Assembly: GCA_038245795.1 (NCBI GenBank)
Contig: JBBRSC010000014.1
Span: 1 to 23,421 of the forward strand
DNA: 23,421 nucleotides
Reading direction: 5' to 3'
Origin: JBBRSC01 sp038245795
Lineage (GTDB): Bacteria; Actinomycetota; Acidimicrobiia; Acidimicrobiales; Microtrichaceae
Shown here: positions 22,801 through 23,421 of the stretch, piece by piece
Layout: every line of letters begins with the position of its first letter
How positions within the stretch are numbered: the stretch's first letter is position 1
Notes under the pieces: generated by a model
The model's input: the letters and a program-made list of their open reading frames with translations, nothing else
Databases searched by the model: none
Told to the model about the DNA's origin: nothing
Position numbers and translations under genes: made by a program

Positions 22801-23421
22801 CCGTCGGGCGATCTCGAAGAGTTGCGGGTTCGTTTGGAGCTGTTCGGGGATGCCGTGGTCCTGGATCTCGACGAAGAGATTGTCGCGGCCGAAGATGTCC
22901 TGCAGACGCGCCGCCTTCGCGAGCGCAGCGTCGAACCCGTCGTTCATCAATGATTGCAACACATGCCCGCCGAGGCAGCCTGTCGTGGCGATCAACCCCT
23001 CGGAATGCTCGGCAAGGAGATCCCAATCGAGCCGGGGCTTGTAGTAGTAGCCCTCCATGAAGGCCCGGCTCGAGAGCTGGATGAGGTTCTTGTAGCCCTG
23101 GTTGTTCTCGGCGAGCAACGTCAGGTGGTAATAGATTTTCTTGCCCGAATCGGATTCGCCGCCGGTGTCGTCCATGCGGCCCCGACGGGACGGTCGTTCG
23201 GAGCGATGTTCGTGCGCCATGTACGCCTCGAACCCGATGATCGGCTTGACCCCCTGATCACGACACGCCTGGTAAAAGGGCAGAACGCCGTACATGTTGC
23301 CGTGGTCGGTGATCCCCATGGCTGGCTGGCCGTCGGAGGCGGCGGCAACCGCAACGTCGCCGACGCGCGCAGCACCATCGAGCATCGAGTACTCGGTGTG
23401 TTGATGGAGATGGACGAAGGA
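19885..23421 (-). CDS. dnaE: DNA polymerase III alpha subunit DnaE1 (first few codons outside window)
   Basis: This is the replicative polymerase, with 1178 residues in the window. It begins within SFVHLHQHTEYSMLDGAA, so only a handful of N-terminal residues are missing. The PHP domain keeps the metal ligands known from mycobacterial DnaE1: the HLHQH pair, ITDHGNM, GFEAYM, YYHLTLLAEN, TTGCLGG, VEIQDHG and NDSHYTH. It should therefore have 3'-5' proofreading activity of its own. The polymerase core has GIRVGPGRGSAAG, PDIDMDFDSRYRDE (catalytic Asp pair, about 410-414 of the visible protein) and LLKMDFLGLRNL (third Asp). Beta-clamp, helix-hairpin-helix and OB-fold regions follow (MLGLYVSDHPL, then LEDLVSSIEVMVFP). 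There is no intein and no frameshift. The unknown gene and nitroreductase follow on the same strand with their own probable promoter. Confidence 0.97.
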   Translation of the reverse strand, partial: SFVHLHQHTEYSMLDGAARVGDVAVAAASDGQPAMGITDHGNMYGVLPFYQACRDQGVKPIIGFEAYMAHEHRSERPSRRGRMDDTGGESDSGKKIYYHLTLLAENNQGYKNLIQLSSRAFMEGYYYKPRLDWDLLAEHSEGLIATTGCLGGHVLQSLMNDGFDAALAKAARLQDIFGRDNLFVEIQDHGIPEQLQTNPQLFEIARRLKAPLLATNDSHYTHREDAGAHDALLCVQTGALKSDPNRFKFHGDEHYLKTSAEMRHLFREVEVSCDNTLWVAERANVEIEFGKVELPNFPLPDGFETDTEYLSHLTLLGAKERWGDQLPEHVSDRLTYELKVIADMGFSSYFLIVWDLIAHARGQGIRVGPGRGSAAGCAVAYTLRITDLDPIRYDLLFERFLNPSRVSMPDIDMDFDSRYRDEMIRYAAEKYGRDRVAQIVTFSTIKARAAVRDAARVLGLPYAVGDKVAKAMPPLIMGRDTPLRACLELEPKFADGYKQASDLRDMYATDPEAKEVMEVARGLEGLRRQDGIHAAAVVITRHPLTDYLPIQRKPGQGQDIADAPVVTQYEMHGVEDLGLLKMDFLGLRNLDVITDTLIAIEGTRGVVVDVDDVDLDDGPTYELLSRGDTIGVFQLESPNMRALIRSLAPSNFEHVAALVALYRPGPMDANMHNDYADYKNGRKPIEYFHEEAEALLGDTYGLMIYQESVMRVAQHFAGYSLAEADNLRKACGKKIRELMAKERDSFVQGVEDSGYGTELGGQLFAIIERFADYAFNKSHSYGYGLIAYQTAYLKANFPTEYLACLLTSVKSNLDKAAIYLAECRALGIEVTVPNINRSRKDFWPVVGNDPETGAEVRQILFGLSAVRNVGEGLVDHIIEARETGGDFVDYYDFCERVHTSVLNKRTVESLIKAGAFDAMGHPRKGLLGVFEQIIDATISRRKEFEMGVQSLFGDLGGDGPSFEERAMVPIMEFDKTQRLAFEKEMLGLYVSDHPLFGVERALAKKVDCSIADLEMVEEGAQRCLGGVVTGLQRKQTRKGDLMAVFQLEDLVSSIEVMVFPKSMADLGHKLVEDSVVLATGRIDKRDETPKLILRDIERFDAFVDDKPPVRLRVDPNRLDDRLVSDLRTLFDEFPGDSEVFIHVGETTVIQLPNHVTVNPTTGLLGELRVLLGATGVMP

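Noticed and set aside
1..23421. CRISPR arrays, tRNA/rRNA genes, transposons, phage genes, toxin-antitoxin pairs
   Set aside because: None was seen on either strand. Gene content and apparent codon use are uniform and housekeeping in character.

Overview
This GC-rich window (low-to-mid 60s per cent by eye, not computed) looks like core chromosome from a high-GC actinobacterium. An Acidimicrobiia relative (Ilumatobacter/Microtrichales type) is my best guess. The reasons are a DnaE1-type replicative polymerase with an intact PHP domain, a protein resembling the actinobacterial SCO6745 family, frequent GTG starts, many 1-4 base gene overlaps, and repeated leaderless-type promoters (a TANNNT hexamer 6-8 bases before the start codon). 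I see no tRNA, rRNA, CRISPR array, insertion sequence or phage gene.

Positions 1-7568 hold a menaquinone (vitamin K2) locus split into short opposing units: the 3' end of an isochorismate synthase (menF), menD preceded by a type-1 copper lipoprotein, a divergent menH, the unit menB-menA-lipase, and a divergent menE. These cover chorismate to demethylmenaquinone, except menC, the DHNA-CoA thioesterase and the final methyltransferase, which are not in the window. The copper lipoprotein beside menD may be an electron carrier on the quinol side of respiration; that is inference.

Positions 7589-13787 hold a short-chain dehydrogenase, a Tat-exported PhoD phosphatase preceded by 11-base direct repeats that look like an actinobacterial PHO box, an RlmA-type rRNA methyltransferase, a YyaL/DUF255 thioredoxin-fold protein, and an overlapping SCO6745-like gene. 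Positions 13788-14020 are a repeat-rich spacer. Positions 14021-15807 hold an overlapping pair, a TIGR03364-like FAD oxidoreductase and a PhnX-like phosphonatase. I read this as an aminotransferase-free route for breaking down aminoethylphosphonates. With PhoD it gives the region a phosphorus-scavenging theme.

Positions 15869-23421 are all on the minus strand: an RND/MMPL transporter with a perfect palindrome (10-base arms) in its leader, a nitroreductase overlapping an unrecognised gene, and an almost complete dnaE running off the right edge. The most interesting non-coding signals are the recurrent TANNNT-N6-start promoters (including one where two divergent -10 elements share bases), the PHO-box-like array before phoD, and the transporter palindrome.
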